Translations under genes and position numbers: made by a program | Source of the DNA: Mucilaginibacter ginkgonis | GTDB lineage: Bacteria > Bacteroidota > Bacteroidia > Sphingobacteriales > Sphingobacteriaceae | Reading direction: 5' to 3' | Assembly (NCBI RefSeq): GCF_009754905.2 | Contig: NZ_CP066775.1 | Span: forward strand, 930,001-994,000 | DNA: 64,000 nucleotides | Part shown: positions 34,190 through 43,640 of the stretch, piece after piece | How positions within the stretch are numbered: position 1 is the stretch's first letter | How the letters are laid out: each line of letters begins with the position of its first letter | Notes under the pieces: generated by a model | What the model saw: only the letters and a program-made list of their open reading frames with translations | What the model was told of the DNA's origin: nothing | Database searches by the model: none

Positions 34190-34805
34190 TCTTGTAACCA
34201 AATACTTTACGGACCTGTCTGAAATCCAAATAAAGCAGATAGATCAATTGCAGGTGCTCTATGAACACTGGAATAGCCAGATCAATGTAATATCGAGAAA
34301 AGATATCGCCGAGTTGTATGAACGCCACGTGCTGCATTCATTGGGCATTGCCAAAGTTGCGTCGTTTTTGCCTGAGGAGCGCGTTTTAGATGTCGGCACC
34401 GGAGGCGGGTTTCCGGGTATTCCGTTGGCTATCTTGTTCCCGAAGACCAACTTCCATTTGGTTGATTCTATCGGGAAAAAAATTAAGGTTGTAAATGAAG
34501 TTGCATCCGGCTTAGGTTTAAAAAACGTGACTTCCAGCCACACACGGGCCGAGCAGGTTGGCGGTAAATTTAATTTCGTAGTGTCAAGAGCGGTAACGCG
34601 GTTGGCCGATTTTTATCCGTGGATTAAGGACAAGTTCTCGAAACGCAATGATAACCAGATAGCAAACGGAATTCTGTATCTAAAAGGCGGCGACCTTACT
34701 GACGAGATCAAAGAGTCTAAACTTAAAGTGCAAAGTTTTGATTTGAAAGACTACTTTGACGAAGACTTTTTCGAGACAAAAAAAGTTCTCTACATAAAAG
34801 CCTGA
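34179..34805 (+). CDS. rsmG: 16S rRNA m7G527 methyltransferase
   Basis: This 208-residue SAM-dependent enzyme methylates G527 in the 530 loop of 16S rRNA. The SAM-binding motif VLDVGTGGGFPGIPLAI (about 68-84) and the FVVSRAVTRLADFYPW segment identify it. Normal length for the family. Loss of rsmG gives streptomycin tolerance in other bacteria. Its first 11 bases overlap the sigma factor gene. Confidence 0.93.
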   Translation: MTSDLVTKYFTDLSEIQIKQIDQLQVLYEHWNSQINVISRKDIAELYERHVLHSLGIAKVASFLPEERVLDVGTGGGFPGIPLAILFPKTNFHLVDSIGKKIKVVNEVASGLGLKNVTSSHTRAEQVGGKFNFVVSRAVTRLADFYPWIKDKFSKRNDNQIANGILYLKGGDLTDEIKESKLKVQSFDLKDYFDEDFFETKKVLYIKA

Positions 34806-34837
34806 TTTTCTCATCAAATATTTATTTTGATGCCGAA

Positions 34838-35938
34838 ATGTCCCTTATCCATCAAGTCGCTTTAAGCTTTATAAAAAACGTAGGGCCGGTTATGGCCAAA
34901 TCAATGCTGGCTTACGCCGGCAGCGCCGAAGACGTTTTTAAGATTCCACCATCTAAATTTCTACGCGCTCCGGGCATAGGGCAGAAAACGATAGATCAAC
35001 TCGACCTGAATTCTGCTTTAAAGCTTGCTGAAAAAGAGGTTGCGTTTGTAGATAAGCATGACATTGACGTAATCTTTTTCAACGACCCGAGATATCCTAA
35101 ACGCTTGAAGCTTTGCAATGACAGCCCGATTTTACTGTATGCAAAAGGTAAGATGGACCTTAATACACAACGTGTGATCAGCATTGTGGGTACGCGTAAA
35201 GCAACAGATTATGGCCGGCTATTGTGCCAGGAGTTAGTTACTGATTTGAAAAGTTATGGTGTTACCATCCTTAGCGGTTTGGCCTATGGTATTGACGTTA
35301 CCGCGCATAAAGAGTGTATCAAGCAAGACGTACAAACTGTTGGCGTGTTGGGGCATGGCTTGGACAGGCTATATCCTGCAAGCCACCGCGGCACCGCAGA
35401 TAAGATGATGGCGAATGGCGGATTGCTGACCGAATATCCGTCGAACACCATTGCCGACCGCGAAAATTTCCCGGCGCGTAATCGCATCGTAGCGGGTATG
35501 GCAGACGCCACAGTAGTGGTCGAGGCCGGTATAAAAGGCGGTGCCTTAATCACAGCTGAGATCGCCAATTCTTACAACCGTGATGTATTTGCCTTTCCCG
35601 GGAGGGTAGGTGATGAATACTCTGAAGGTTGTAATTTTTTAATAAGACACAATAAAGCAGGCTTGCTTACCTGCGCCGAAGACCTGGCTTACATTTTAGG
35701 CTGGCAAAAGCAAGATGACCAGGTACCGGTAAAGCAAAATCAGTTAATGCTGGCAATGGACCTAACTACTGATGAGCGCTTCATCATGGAAATATTGGGG
35801 CAGAACGCAGGTATAGCTATAGATGACCTGACCATCAAAACCGGTATGCCGATGAGCTTGCTGGCTATGAATATTTTGAACCTCGAAATGCAGGGATTTA
35901 TCCGCTCTATGCCAGGAAAAACTTACGCGATAAATTAG
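34838..35938 (+). CDS. dprA: DNA-processing protein DprA
   Basis: This 366-residue protein binds incoming single-stranded DNA and loads RecA during natural transformation. An N-terminal helix-hairpin-helix region (about 1-65) precedes the Rossmann-like domain, with SIVGTRKATDYGR, LSGLAYGIDVTAH, FPARNRIVAGMADATVVVEA and KGGALITAEIA. The C-terminal winged-helix part covers about 305-366. It is convergent with sixA, overlapping by 4 bases. Confidence 0.95.
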   Translation: MSLIHQVALSFIKNVGPVMAKSMLAYAGSAEDVFKIPPSKFLRAPGIGQKTIDQLDLNSALKLAEKEVAFVDKHDIDVIFFNDPRYPKRLKLCNDSPILLYAKGKMDLNTQRVISIVGTRKATDYGRLLCQELVTDLKSYGVTILSGLAYGIDVTAHKECIKQDVQTVGVLGHGLDRLYPASHRGTADKMMANGGLLTEYPSNTIADRENFPARNRIVAGMADATVVVEAGIKGGALITAEIANSYNRDVFAFPGRVGDEYSEGCNFLIRHNKAGLLTCAEDLAYILGWQKQDDQVPVKQNQLMLAMDLTTDERFIMEILGQNAGIAIDDLTIKTGMPMSLLAMNILNLEMQGFIRSMPGKTYAIN

Positions 35939-36405
35939 CTTTCGCTTTCCCAAACGATACGGCCTGTACTCGCGGAAACTTCTTGCCAGCTATCGAAATC
36001 AAATTGCAGAAGCACGGCTCCGGAAGTATGCAGATTAATAAACTGGCCACTTAAGTAAGTGGCTATCGAACTAAAGCCAGGATTGTGTCCGGCAAGCATC
36101 ACCGAATGATATTGTTCGTCAATTGATGTTATGATTTTTAGAAGCGTGTTATCGCCAGCCTCATAAATGCGGTGGTCTTCCGCAGTGTTTGAAATATTCA
36201 GATGATCGGCAATGATACGCGCTGTTGCTTTTGCACGCGCAGCATCGCTGGTAATAATAGTCTCTATGTTTAGGTTCTTAGCTTTGAGTTGCGTGCTTAC
36301 TTGCTCAACATCTGCAACGCCAGACTTTTTTAATTCGCGGCCAAAATCGCCTTGCGGACTATCGTCCGCTGCCTTTCCATGTCTTACTAGCAGCAACTGT
36401 TTCAT
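35935..36405 (-). CDS. sixA: SixA-type phosphohistidine phosphatase (histidine phosphatase family)
   Basis: The 156-residue protein has the RHG signature at the N-terminus (LLLVRHGKAADDS), the second catalytic His in VMLAGHNPGFSS and an Arg in SDAARAKATARII. SixA removes phosphate from histidine in HPt domains or the PTS. An HPt protein is encoded at 43641, about 7 kb away, but no direct link is shown. The symbol is by similarity in size and motifs. Confidence 0.82.
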   Translation of the reverse strand: MKQLLLVRHGKAADDSPQGDFGRELKKSGVADVEQVSTQLKAKNLNIETIITSDAARAKATARIIADHLNISNTAEDHRIYEAGDNTLLKIITSIDEQYHSVMLAGHNPGFSSIATYLSGQFINLHTSGAVLLQFDFDSWQEVSASTGRIVWESES

Positions 36406-36410
36406 AGGCG

Positions 36411-37052
36411 TTATCTGATAAAATAACCCAGGCTAACGGTGAACATGCGGCTTTTAATAGCGTCTGTACCGGTATCTGTAAAACGGGTAGATGCGATATT
36501 TCTTAATCCAAATTGGTAGCTTACATCAAAAAGAAGATTGTTTCTAAGCCTGATACCGGTGGTGAAATCCAAACCAAAATCGTCGCGGCGAAGGTCCAGG
36601 TCCGGGCCAAATTCTAATTTGTCTGATGTGGCGCTGCTGGGGGTTTGATAATAAACGTTTCCGCCAATATGCCTCGAGTAGTATATTCCGGGGCCAATAT
36701 AGACATACCCTAAACGACCTGCATCTATGTTTCGCACAATGGTCAACGGAAGATCCACCGACGTAACGCGTTGCGTTGTTGTAACCGCGTCTTCCACAAT
36801 AATCGCCCCTTTACGGGATACCGTCACGCCACCTTGTAACTCAAGATGTTGCGGTAACGCATAAGTGGCTAAACCGCCAAAACTAAATGAGCCAACGGTA
36901 TTTACACCTACAACATCGGGATTGTCAATTTGCTGATAAGCCAAACCACCGCCAAGTTTCACTGCCAAATTAATCTTCTGTGCATGAACAGTAAGACTGG
37001 TGGCGCAAAAACTTAAAAAAAGAAAGACGAGTCTTAAGCGATTAAGAAACAT
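36411..37052 (-). CDS. outer-membrane beta-barrel protein (OMP_b-brl type)
   Basis: The 213-residue protein starts at the ATG at 37052, giving the signal peptide FLNRLRLVFLFLSFCATSLTVHAQ cut to under 30 residues. A longer frame from 37133 lies inside the GT9 gene and would bury the signal. The mature part alternates short beta strands, and the chain ends with FTVSLGYFIR, a beta-signal with an aromatic penultimate pair. It resembles PorT-like 8-strand barrels common in Bacteroidota. It overlaps the 3' end of the GT9 gene by 11 bases. Function is unknown. Confidence 0.75.
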   Translation of the reverse strand: MFLNRLRLVFLFLSFCATSLTVHAQKINLAVKLGGGLAYQQIDNPDVVGVNTVGSFSFGGLATYALPQHLELQGGVTVSRKGAIIVEDAVTTTQRVTSVDLPLTIVRNIDAGRLGYVYIGPGIYYSRHIGGNVYYQTPSSATSDKLEFGPDLDLRRDDFGLDFTTGIRLRNNLLFDVSYQFGLRNIASTRFTDTGTDAIKSRMFTVSLGYFIR

Positions 37053-38013
37053 GATTCGCAAAATTAATGATAGTTTCTTCGGGAATGTCATACATGCATT
37101 TAAAATGACCAAGGGGGCATTTAGGCAATCCAAATTTAGAACATGGCCGGCAGGGGAGATCTATACCAATAACCTCGGCGTTTTCAACGTGATAGGGCTG
37201 TACGCCTAACAACTCCGGAATGGTGCCTCCCCAGATAGAAGCGATGGGACGGTTAAAAGCTTCTGCAATGTGAGTAAGTCCGGTATCAAAACCAATAACG
37301 TTTACAGCATTAGCAACGAGAAACACTGACTGGTCAAGCGTTGTCCTGCCGCAAGCGTTATAAATGTTGTCGCCCACAGCGGCGGCGATTTTATCGCCAT
37401 TGGCTTTAACGTCTTCGCCACCAAGCAATAGTATAGGTTTGTTTATTCCTCTGCAAACATCAATGATCTTACTATTGGGCATCCGCTTGGTAAAATGCGT
37501 GGCACCGATTATAAACGCAACATATCCACCATGATGAGTTAAAGGAAGGAGATCTTTTAAGTCGTAATTCTGCTTTATATAGTAATCTATCGGTTTGCCA
37601 TCATTGGTTATACCGAGAAATTTCAAGGTTTTTAGGTATCTGTCAACGAGATGCGTTGATGGCACCAATTTTAAGTTGAATTTAAGGCTGAGCCATTTGC
37701 GCAAACGTTGTTTTTTGTAAGTCGAAGATTTTACTCCCGTCCTGAGCTTTATGATTGACGTACGCAGGTTATTGTGCAGGTCTATAATGTAATCATAATT
37801 CTCTGCTTTTACATCAGCGATAGTCTCGCTAAGGGTTTGCTTTAATAATAGCAGCTTATCTAAATGCGGATTGCCATCATAAATATACCTGAATGCCGGT
37901 TTGGTTAAAAAATGAACTTCGGCGCCCGGCAATTGTTGTTTTAAACATCTCACTACCGGTGTGGTATAGATGATGTCGCCCATGGCACTAAAGCGCATAA
38001 TCAATATCTTCAT
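37042..38013 (-). CDS. family 9 glycosyltransferase (heptosyltransferase-like)
   Basis: This 323-residue GT-B enzyme starts with [20 protein letters not shown], the usual opening of family 9 (heptosyltransferases WaaC/WaaF and relatives). Further family segments are IIDLHNNLRTS, FIIGATHFTKRMP and NVIGFDTGLTHIAEAFNRP. A cysteine-rich C-terminus (CRPCSKFGLPKCPLGHFKC) is common in this branch and may bind metal. It shares its start region with the rfaE2 stop (one base), so it is part of the LPS-core heptose operon. Confidence 0.9.
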   Translation of the reverse strand: MKILIMRFSAMGDIIYTTPVVRCLKQQLPGAEVHFLTKPAFRYIYDGNPHLDKLLLLKQTLSETIADVKAENYDYIIDLHNNLRTSIIKLRTGVKSSTYKKQRLRKWLSLKFNLKLVPSTHLVDRYLKTLKFLGITNDGKPIDYYIKQNYDLKDLLPLTHHGGYVAFIIGATHFTKRMPNSKIIDVCRGINKPILLLGGEDVKANGDKIAAAVGDNIYNACGRTTLDQSVFLVANAVNVIGFDTGLTHIAEAFNRPIASIWGGTIPELLGVQPYHVENAEVIGIDLPCRPCSKFGLPKCPLGHFKCMYDIPEETIINFANHVS

Positions 38014-38513
38014 CAGCGGTTGGCAGCTTTTATCCTCTCGATGATGGATGTGGATGAAAATCCGTCTACGAAATCTATAGTTTTAACTTCACCGCCGTTT
38101 GCCAGCACTTCTTTGGCACCAACAATGTTATTGATGGCGTAGTCGCTTCCTTTTACTAAGATATCGGGCAGCAATTCACTGATAAGACGGACAGGGGTGT
38201 CTTCATCAAACATAACGACAAGGTCTATAAACGAAAAAGCGGCTAATAATAAAGCGCGGGCTTCCTCAGGATTCACCGGGCGCTCGGGACCTTTAATTCT
38301 TTTTACGGATACATCAGCGTTAAGGCCGATGACTAATTTATCGCCCAGTTCTTTGGCTTTAGCCAGGTAAGTGATATGCCCCGGGTGTACTAAATCAAAT
38401 ACCCCGTTTGTAAATACAACCTTTTCACCGTCATTTTGCCATAAGATAATCTGTTCTTTTGCCTTAGCAAAGGGTTTGATCTTCTTAGAAATGGTATCGA
38501 TGATGGCGGCCAT
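38013..38513 (-). CDS. rfaE2: D-glycero-beta-D-manno-heptose 1-phosphate adenylyltransferase
   Basis: This 166-residue cytidylyltransferase-like enzyme makes ADP-heptose for LPS core. The nucleotide-binding HxGH motif is in [19 protein letters not shown] and the substrate part in [18 protein letters not shown]. In E. coli this is the C-terminal half of HldE; here it is a separate gene that follows its kinase partner by one base. Confidence 0.93.
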   Translation of the reverse strand: MAAIIDTISKKIKPFAKAKEQIILWQNDGEKVVFTNGVFDLVHPGHITYLAKAKELGDKLVIGLNADVSVKRIKGPERPVNPEEARALLLAAFSFIDLVVMFDEDTPVRLISELLPDILVKGSDYAINNIVGAKEVLANGGEVKTIDFVDGFSSTSIIERIKAANR

Positions 38514-38514
38514 A

Positions 38515-39492
38515 TCAGTTGTTAGTTATGTGTTTCAAGATATCATCTACGGTAGTGACCGCGTTACCAACGTGTTTGATCACAATGGCGGCCGCATGGT
38601 TAGCCAATACGCATGCCTCCTCAACTGAAAATCCGCTGGCAACAAAATAGGCTATTGCTGCCAGTACAGTGTCCCCCGCGCCGGTAACATCAAACACTTC
38701 CGTGGCTTTTACAGGCAGCATAGTGGTGCCACCAAGGCTTATGATTGCCATTCCTTCTTCAGAGAGCGTTACCACCAGATATTTAATGCCAGTTTGTGAA
38801 AGAATAATATCGCCCGCTTTTTGCAGTGATGCTACATCCCCGATCCCGGTGATTTTTGCAGCCTCTGCCAATTCCTTCCTGTTAGGCTTTATAATGAACG
38901 CGCCGGCGTATTTACTGTAATCTGGCCCCTTTGGATCTATGATAACTTTTTTACCTGCTTCGTTTGCAGCATTGATAATATACTGAGTAAGCGTTGGCGT
39001 AAATAAGCCCTTGTTGTAATCTGACAGCAATATAATGTCTGCCTGTGCTATCAACCTATCAAGTTTTATTAGTAAGTCTTTTTCTATTTCCGCAATCAAT
39101 GGCTTGTTACTTTCAACATCTACGCGCAACATTTGGTAATTGCCCGATAGATAGCGTGTTTTAACTGTAGTGGGGCGGGAAATATCTGTGCTTAAATTTC
39201 GTGCCGATATACCTTTTGCTTCGAGAAGAACCTTTAATTCGTCTGAGGCAGCATCATTGCCAGTGATTCCTACCAAAGTAACCTTTGCCCCCAGGGACAC
39301 TAAGTTTTGCGCAACGTTTGCGGCGCCGCCAACAGTGGCAGTCTCTTTATTTACGTGAACAATTGGGACAGGTGCCTCCGGCGATATCCTGCTGGCCGAT
39401 CCCCAAACATAACGGTCGAGCATAAGGTCGCCAACCACTAAAATATTTGGTTGTTTGGTCTTATCTAACTTGCGTAGTTTATCTGCTAACAT
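38515..39492 (-). CDS. rfaE1: D-glycero-beta-D-manno-heptose-7-phosphate kinase
   Basis: This 325-residue PfkB-family kinase makes heptose 1,7-bisphosphate for LPS core. PfkB landmarks are [13 protein letters not shown] near the start, [12 protein letters not shown], the [12 protein letters not shown] segment and [17 protein letters not shown] with the catalytic Asp. I chose ATG 39492 ([12 protein letters not shown]); an in-frame ATG at 39540 would overlap the PolX gene. It is the N-terminal half of E. coli HldE and lies next to rfaE2 and GT9. Confidence 0.93.
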   Translation of the reverse strand: MLADKLRKLDKTKQPNILVVGDLMLDRYVWGSASRISPEAPVPIVHVNKETATVGGAANVAQNLVSLGAKVTLVGITGNDAASDELKVLLEAKGISARNLSTDISRPTTVKTRYLSGNYQMLRVDVESNKPLIAEIEKDLLIKLDRLIAQADIILLSDYNKGLFTPTLTQYIINAANEAGKKVIIDPKGPDYSKYAGAFIIKPNRKELAEAAKITGIGDVASLQKAGDIILSQTGIKYLVVTLSEEGMAIISLGGTTMLPVKATEVFDVTGAGDTVLAAIAYFVASGFSVEEACVLANHAAAIVIKHVGNAVTTVDDILKHITNN

Positions 39493-39499
39493 GATTGGC

Positions 39500-41167
39500 T
39501 TACGGCTTTTTCTTTTTAAATATTTCTGTGATAGCTGCAAGATCGTGTGCGTTCAAACAATGCTCTCTAGTGAGGCCGGCTTTCCTTGCAACCAATACAC
39601 CATATTTCATGTCGTGAAAACTTTCAACCCGGTGCGCATCGGGGTTAATGGATAACATCACACCTTTGGTTAAGGCATATCCCTGCCAGCGCCAGTCGAG
39701 ATCCAGTCTCAGCGGGTTGGCATTTATCTCTATGACCACATTATTTGCAGCGCAGGCATCTATCACCTTCTCGTAATTAATTTCGTATCCTTTACGGGTT
39801 AATAAAAGACGCCCGGTGGGGTGGCCCAAGATAGTAGTGTATGGATTCTCGATTGCTTTTATTAGCCTGGCAGTAGCTTTGCTTTTCTCCATGCGTAGAT
39901 TGGAGTGCACCGATGCAACTACAAAGTCGAACGTCTTTAATACTTCGTCAGGGTAATCAAGCGAGCCGTCATTTAAGATATCTGCCTCTGTGCCTTTAAA
40001 AATATGAAAGTTGTCTAGCTCTTTATTTAATGCATCTATCTCTTTATGCTGAGCGTAAACCCGCTCTATACTTAAACCCTTGGCATAGATAGCACTTTTA
40101 CTGTGGTCGCAAATACCCAGATATTGCAGCTTAAGTTCGTTGCGGCAGTAAAGCGCCATGTCTTTGATGCTATTTACACCATCGCTCCAATCACTGTGGT
40201 TATGCAGGGTGCCAACCAGGTCGCCCGGGGTGATGAGTTCTGTAGGGATTGCTGAGTTCAGTATATCCGTGCCTTCGCGAAGTTCAGGATGTATCCATAG
40301 AAGGCCGGCCTTTAGATAAATGAGCTGTTCGCTTTCCGGTTGGTCAATATCCTGGTCGGCAATGCGCTTAAGCACTTCGTCAACGTGTTCTTCCGACCCG
40401 GTTTGTTTAAACAATTCTTTAAAATAATAGCGTTTTTCAACACAGATCAGTTCCACCATTAAGCCGTTTTCCAACTCACCTGTCAAATGGCACTCATCAA
40501 TTTTAAAATTCATTAGCAATTCAGCATCGGTTATCGCGCTGATGCCTATCGACGGATCACGGGTGCCGATTACTATCGACAGTTCATTAATGATCTCGCA
40601 ATTGCGACGGTACTGTCCACTAAAATCCATCAGCGAATCGGGGAGGACAGCCTTTAATGAATCAAACAGTTTAGCAGCTTCCGGTTCTACTTGCGCATAC
40701 AGGAAACTGCCGTTACTCGCCATGCGGAATTCGATCATTTTTTTGATCTCTTCCTGAGTTTTTAAACCAAAACCTTTTGCTTCGACCAAACGGTTCTCGT
40801 TACAGGCATATAAGAGTTCACCAATATTTTCGATATGCAGATCCCGCCAAATGATGGCGATCTTTTTAGGTCCGAGTCCTTTAATGCCTAGCATCTCGAC
40901 AACGCCTTCCGGCGTGGATTGCAGCAGAGCTTCCAGGTCTGTAATGGAGTCAGTCTTTATTAGTTCTTCAATCTTTGCAGCGGTACTTTTACCAATACCT
41001 TCAATTTTTTCTATTTCACCAGCCGGCTTGCCGGCAATCTTAAAAGGCAGCTTATCAATTTTGAAAGCCGCGTTAGCAATAGATTTTATCTTGAAGGGAT
41101 TTTCTTCATGAAGCTCCATAAGGTGCGAAAGCAACCTAAGGGTACGTGCAATTTTTTTATTCTCCAT
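39500..41167 (-). CDS. PolX-like protein with helix-hairpin-helix and PHP domain
   Basis: The 555-residue protein belongs to the bacterial PolX family (pol-beta-like 8-kDa and fingers part with HhH motifs IEGIGKSTAAKI and IKGLGPKKIAIIW, then a C-terminal PHP phosphoesterase). In the palm domain, where active PolX has a GDIDIL-type Asp pair, it reads YRRNCEIINELSIVIG, so the polymerase metal ligands look lost. The PHP metal motifs are present: HNHSDWSDG, GICDHSK, FKGTEADIL, ASVHSNL and NPDAHR. So it likely acts as a nuclease/phosphatase rather than a polymerase. Start ATG 41167 (MENKKIART) is preferred. Confidence 0.88.
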   Translation of the reverse strand: MENKKIARTLRLLSHLMELHEENPFKIKSIANAAFKIDKLPFKIAGKPAGEIEKIEGIGKSTAAKIEELIKTDSITDLEALLQSTPEGVVEMLGIKGLGPKKIAIIWRDLHIENIGELLYACNENRLVEAKGFGLKTQEEIKKMIEFRMASNGSFLYAQVEPEAAKLFDSLKAVLPDSLMDFSGQYRRNCEIINELSIVIGTRDPSIGISAITDAELLMNFKIDECHLTGELENGLMVELICVEKRYYFKELFKQTGSEEHVDEVLKRIADQDIDQPESEQLIYLKAGLLWIHPELREGTDILNSAIPTELITPGDLVGTLHNHSDWSDGVNSIKDMALYCRNELKLQYLGICDHSKSAIYAKGLSIERVYAQHKEIDALNKELDNFHIFKGTEADILNDGSLDYPDEVLKTFDFVVASVHSNLRMEKSKATARLIKAIENPYTTILGHPTGRLLLTRKGYEINYEKVIDACAANNVVIEINANPLRLDLDWRWQGYALTKGVMLSINPDAHRVESFHDMKYGVLVARKAGLTREHCLNAHDLAAITEIFKKKKP

Positions 41168-41192
41168 ATATAACCGGCACCGTAAAAGTACA

Positions 41193-41222
41193 AAAGCCAC
41201 CTGTTAGTTTGCAGATGGCTTT
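41193..41222 (-). terminator. probable terminator after sppA
   Basis: On the - strand AAAGCCATC pairs with GGTGGCTTT (9 bp with one G-T pair, 12-base loop), followed by TTGTACTTTT. The T tract is interrupted, so strength is moderate. Confidence 0.5.
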
Positions 41223-41289
41223 GTTATAATTTAAAACCAGGTTATTTGTTTTAACATTAACCGCAGGCCGGAGTTACGTACCCTGATGC

Positions 41290-43053
41290 CTACTTAATGT
41301 TCACCTGATATGCTAAACGTGCTTGCGGCGTGCGCATCATGCTTTGCAGCGACTTAATTTGTTCATAGTAGCTGTAGTTTTCGCCAAGCTCTTTTTTTAT
41401 CATATTTGCTTTCACATCTTCTGACATGCTGCTGCCCAATTTGCTAAAGATGCCTTTTTGCTCGGGGTAGGACACAAGTTTATAGTCCTTCAGATTAGCT
41501 TTCTTCGCCGCCGACTCAATGGCGTCATTGATGTTACCCAAACGATCAACAAGGCCAATCTTTAAAGCTTGCGTGCCTGTCCAAACACGGCCTTGGCCAA
41601 TGCTGTTGACGTACACCTGGGTTTTGTGACGCCCTTCCGCAACTGCCTGAGTAAATTCGTCGTAACCCCGGTTAACTTGTGTTTGCAAAATTGTCCGCTC
41701 TTCCGGCGTAAGCGGGCGGCTTATGTTGCCTAAATCAGAAAACTTGCCTGTTTTTACACCATCGAATGTTACACCCAATTTATCATTGAACAATTTTTGC
41801 ATGTTGGGAAGGATAGCAAATATGCCAATAGACCCCGTGATGGTATTAGGCTCTGCAATGATAGAGTCTGCTGCACATGAGATGTAGTAACCTCCCGATG
41901 CGGCATAATCGCCCATAGAAACAATAACCGGCTTCACCTTTTTGGTAAGCACAACTTCGCGCCATATAACGGCTGATGCCAGCGAACTTCCTCCCGGAGA
42001 ATTTACCCTTAATACAACCGCTTTAACTTTATCGTCCATACGCACTTTGCGCAAAGCGGCAGATAGCTTCTCAGAACCTATAGCGTTGTCGTCGCCATCA
42101 CCGCCGCCAATATCGCCCGAGGCGTATATCACTGCAATATTCTGCAAACCTGATGTTTTATCGGCCCTGTCATCATCACCTTTAGTATAATCTTCTATGT
42201 CAACGCTGCTCAGATCTTTCTTATGTTGAACGCCGATGCGATCTTTTAAGAGATCCAATACCTCGTCCTTGTATTTTAATCCGTCTACCAAGCGATATTT
42301 CAATGCATCTTCGGGATATTGTACGCGCAGGTTGTTAGCAACATCGCGAAGTGTATCAGTAGGTATATTTCGGCTAATGCTGATGTTGTTTATAAAATAG
42401 TCGTACAACGAACCGAGGTAAGATGTTACCTGCTCGCGATTGGCATCGCTCATTTTTGTAAGCACGAAAGGCTCTACCGCGCTTTTGTACGTCCCTACTT
42501 TAATGATCTGTGCTTCCACTCCTAGTTTATCAAGCGTGCCTTTCAGGAAAGTGATCTGTGAATCAAATCCGCCGAAATCAAAAATGCCTTTTGGGTTCAG
42601 ATAAACTTTATCGGCAACGCTGGCTAAATAGTAAAAGCTTTGTGTGTAGATCTCGCCATAAGCCACCACAAACTTGCCCGACTTCTTGAAATCTATCAGG
42701 GCCTTCCGAATTTCTTCCGTAGTTGCCTGGCCCGATAGCATATAGCTTTGGTTGAGAAATATGCCGCGAATATTATTGTCTGTTTTTGCCCGTTTTATGT
42801 TTTCAAGAATATCATCGAGGCCGATAGATTTATTATTAAAGCCCCAGAAGTTTATGCCGGCGAAAGGATTTTTTGGCGTGCGTTCTGATATAGGATGATC
42901 TATAGTGATAGTTAAGATGGAGTTTGAAGCAACACTAGCCGGTTTTGAAGTAGCGGCAGATACAATAATGCCTATCAATACAAAAAATAATATTACAGAA
43001 GTGATGATCAAGCCAACGATAGTGGCCAAAACAAACTTGAAAAATTGTTTCAT
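41290..43053 (-). CDS. sppA: signal peptide peptidase SppA, 67-kDa type
   Basis: This 587-residue inner-membrane serine protease degrades leftover signal peptides. It has one N-terminal TM helix (about 8-32) and two ClpP-like crotonase domains, as in E. coli SppA. The general-base Lys is in the N-terminal domain (LASVADKVYLNPKG) and the Ser nucleophile in MGDYAASGGYYISC of the second. Full-length for the long form. A -7 box at 43080-43087 lies 27 bases upstream. Confidence 0.93.
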   Translation of the reverse strand: MKQFFKFVLATIVGLIITSVILFFVLIGIIVSAATSKPASVASNSILTITIDHPISERTPKNPFAGINFWGFNNKSIGLDDILENIKRAKTDNNIRGIFLNQSYMLSGQATTEEIRKALIDFKKSGKFVVAYGEIYTQSFYYLASVADKVYLNPKGIFDFGGFDSQITFLKGTLDKLGVEAQIIKVGTYKSAVEPFVLTKMSDANREQVTSYLGSLYDYFINNISISRNIPTDTLRDVANNLRVQYPEDALKYRLVDGLKYKDEVLDLLKDRIGVQHKKDLSSVDIEDYTKGDDDRADKTSGLQNIAVIYASGDIGGGDGDDNAIGSEKLSAALRKVRMDDKVKAVVLRVNSPGGSSLASAVIWREVVLTKKVKPVIVSMGDYAASGGYYISCAADSIIAEPNTITGSIGIFAILPNMQKLFNDKLGVTFDGVKTGKFSDLGNISRPLTPEERTILQTQVNRGYDEFTQAVAEGRHKTQVYVNSIGQGRVWTGTQALKIGLVDRLGNINDAIESAAKKANLKDYKLVSYPEQKGIFSKLGSSMSEDVKANMIKKELGENYSYYEQIKSLQSMMRTPQARLAYQVNIK

Positions 43054-43079
43054 TTAAACGTGTAAAACTTTAAGCACAA

Positions 43080-43087
43080 CAAACTTA
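43080..43087 (-). promoter_or_regulatory. predicted -7 promoter box for sppA
   Basis: TAAGTTTG on the - strand matches TAnnTTTG; it predicts a leader of about 20 bases. Confidence 0.42.
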
Positions 43088-43136
43088 ACACAAGGTAACT
43101 ATTGTTAAGAGCAATAACACCGATATTTGTTACAAC

Positions 43137-43616
43137 ATGATTAATGTTTTTTTACTGCTGGGCAGTAACCTTGGCGACCGGCAAACTTATTTGAGTAAAG
43201 CGATAGATCATATCGAGCGGGACATTGCTCCTGTAATCTTGAAGTCGTCGGTTTATAAAACGCAATCATGGGGGAGAAGTGATCAGCCCGATTATCTGAA
43301 CCAGGTAATCATGCTTTCGACAGACAAGCCTGCACAAAAAATATTGGCGGATATACTAGCGATAGAAAAAGCACTCGGTCGCGAAAGACTGGAAAAGTGG
43401 GGCTCGCGCACGATAGATATCGACATTTTGTTTTATGGCGATGACATCATCTGTGAAGCTGACCTTACTGTACCCCATCCTCATTTGCACAAGCGGGGTT
43501 TTACTTTAGAACCGTTGGCTGAGATTGCACCTCGCCTTCATCATCCGGTGCTGAATAAGACCGTAACGGATTTGAAAAACGACCTTGCAGATACGTTGAA
43601 TATAAAAAAATTATAA
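43137..43616 (+). CDS. folK: 2-amino-4-hydroxy-6-hydroxymethyldihydropteridine pyrophosphokinase
   Basis: This 159-residue enzyme transfers pyrophosphate from ATP to the pterin in folate synthesis. Motifs are LLLGSNLGDRQTYL at the N-terminus, KTQSWGRSDQPDYLNQV, and the signature RTIDIDILFYGDD followed by VPHPHLHKRGFTLEPLAEIAP. It is divergent from sppA and 24 bases upstream of the HPt gene. Confidence 0.95.
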   Translation: MINVFLLLGSNLGDRQTYLSKAIDHIERDIAPVILKSSVYKTQSWGRSDQPDYLNQVIMLSTDKPAQKILADILAIEKALGRERLEKWGSRTIDIDILFYGDDIICEADLTVPHPHLHKRGFTLEPLAEIAPRLHHPVLNKTVTDLKNDLADTLNIKKL

Positions 43617-43640
43617 CTTTGGGTTTCAAAAAACGCCCTT

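Noticed and set aside
36411-37133. 240-residue version of the outer-membrane protein
   Set aside because: The extra N-terminus lies in the GT9 gene and would hide the signal peptide; the ATG at 37052 fits.
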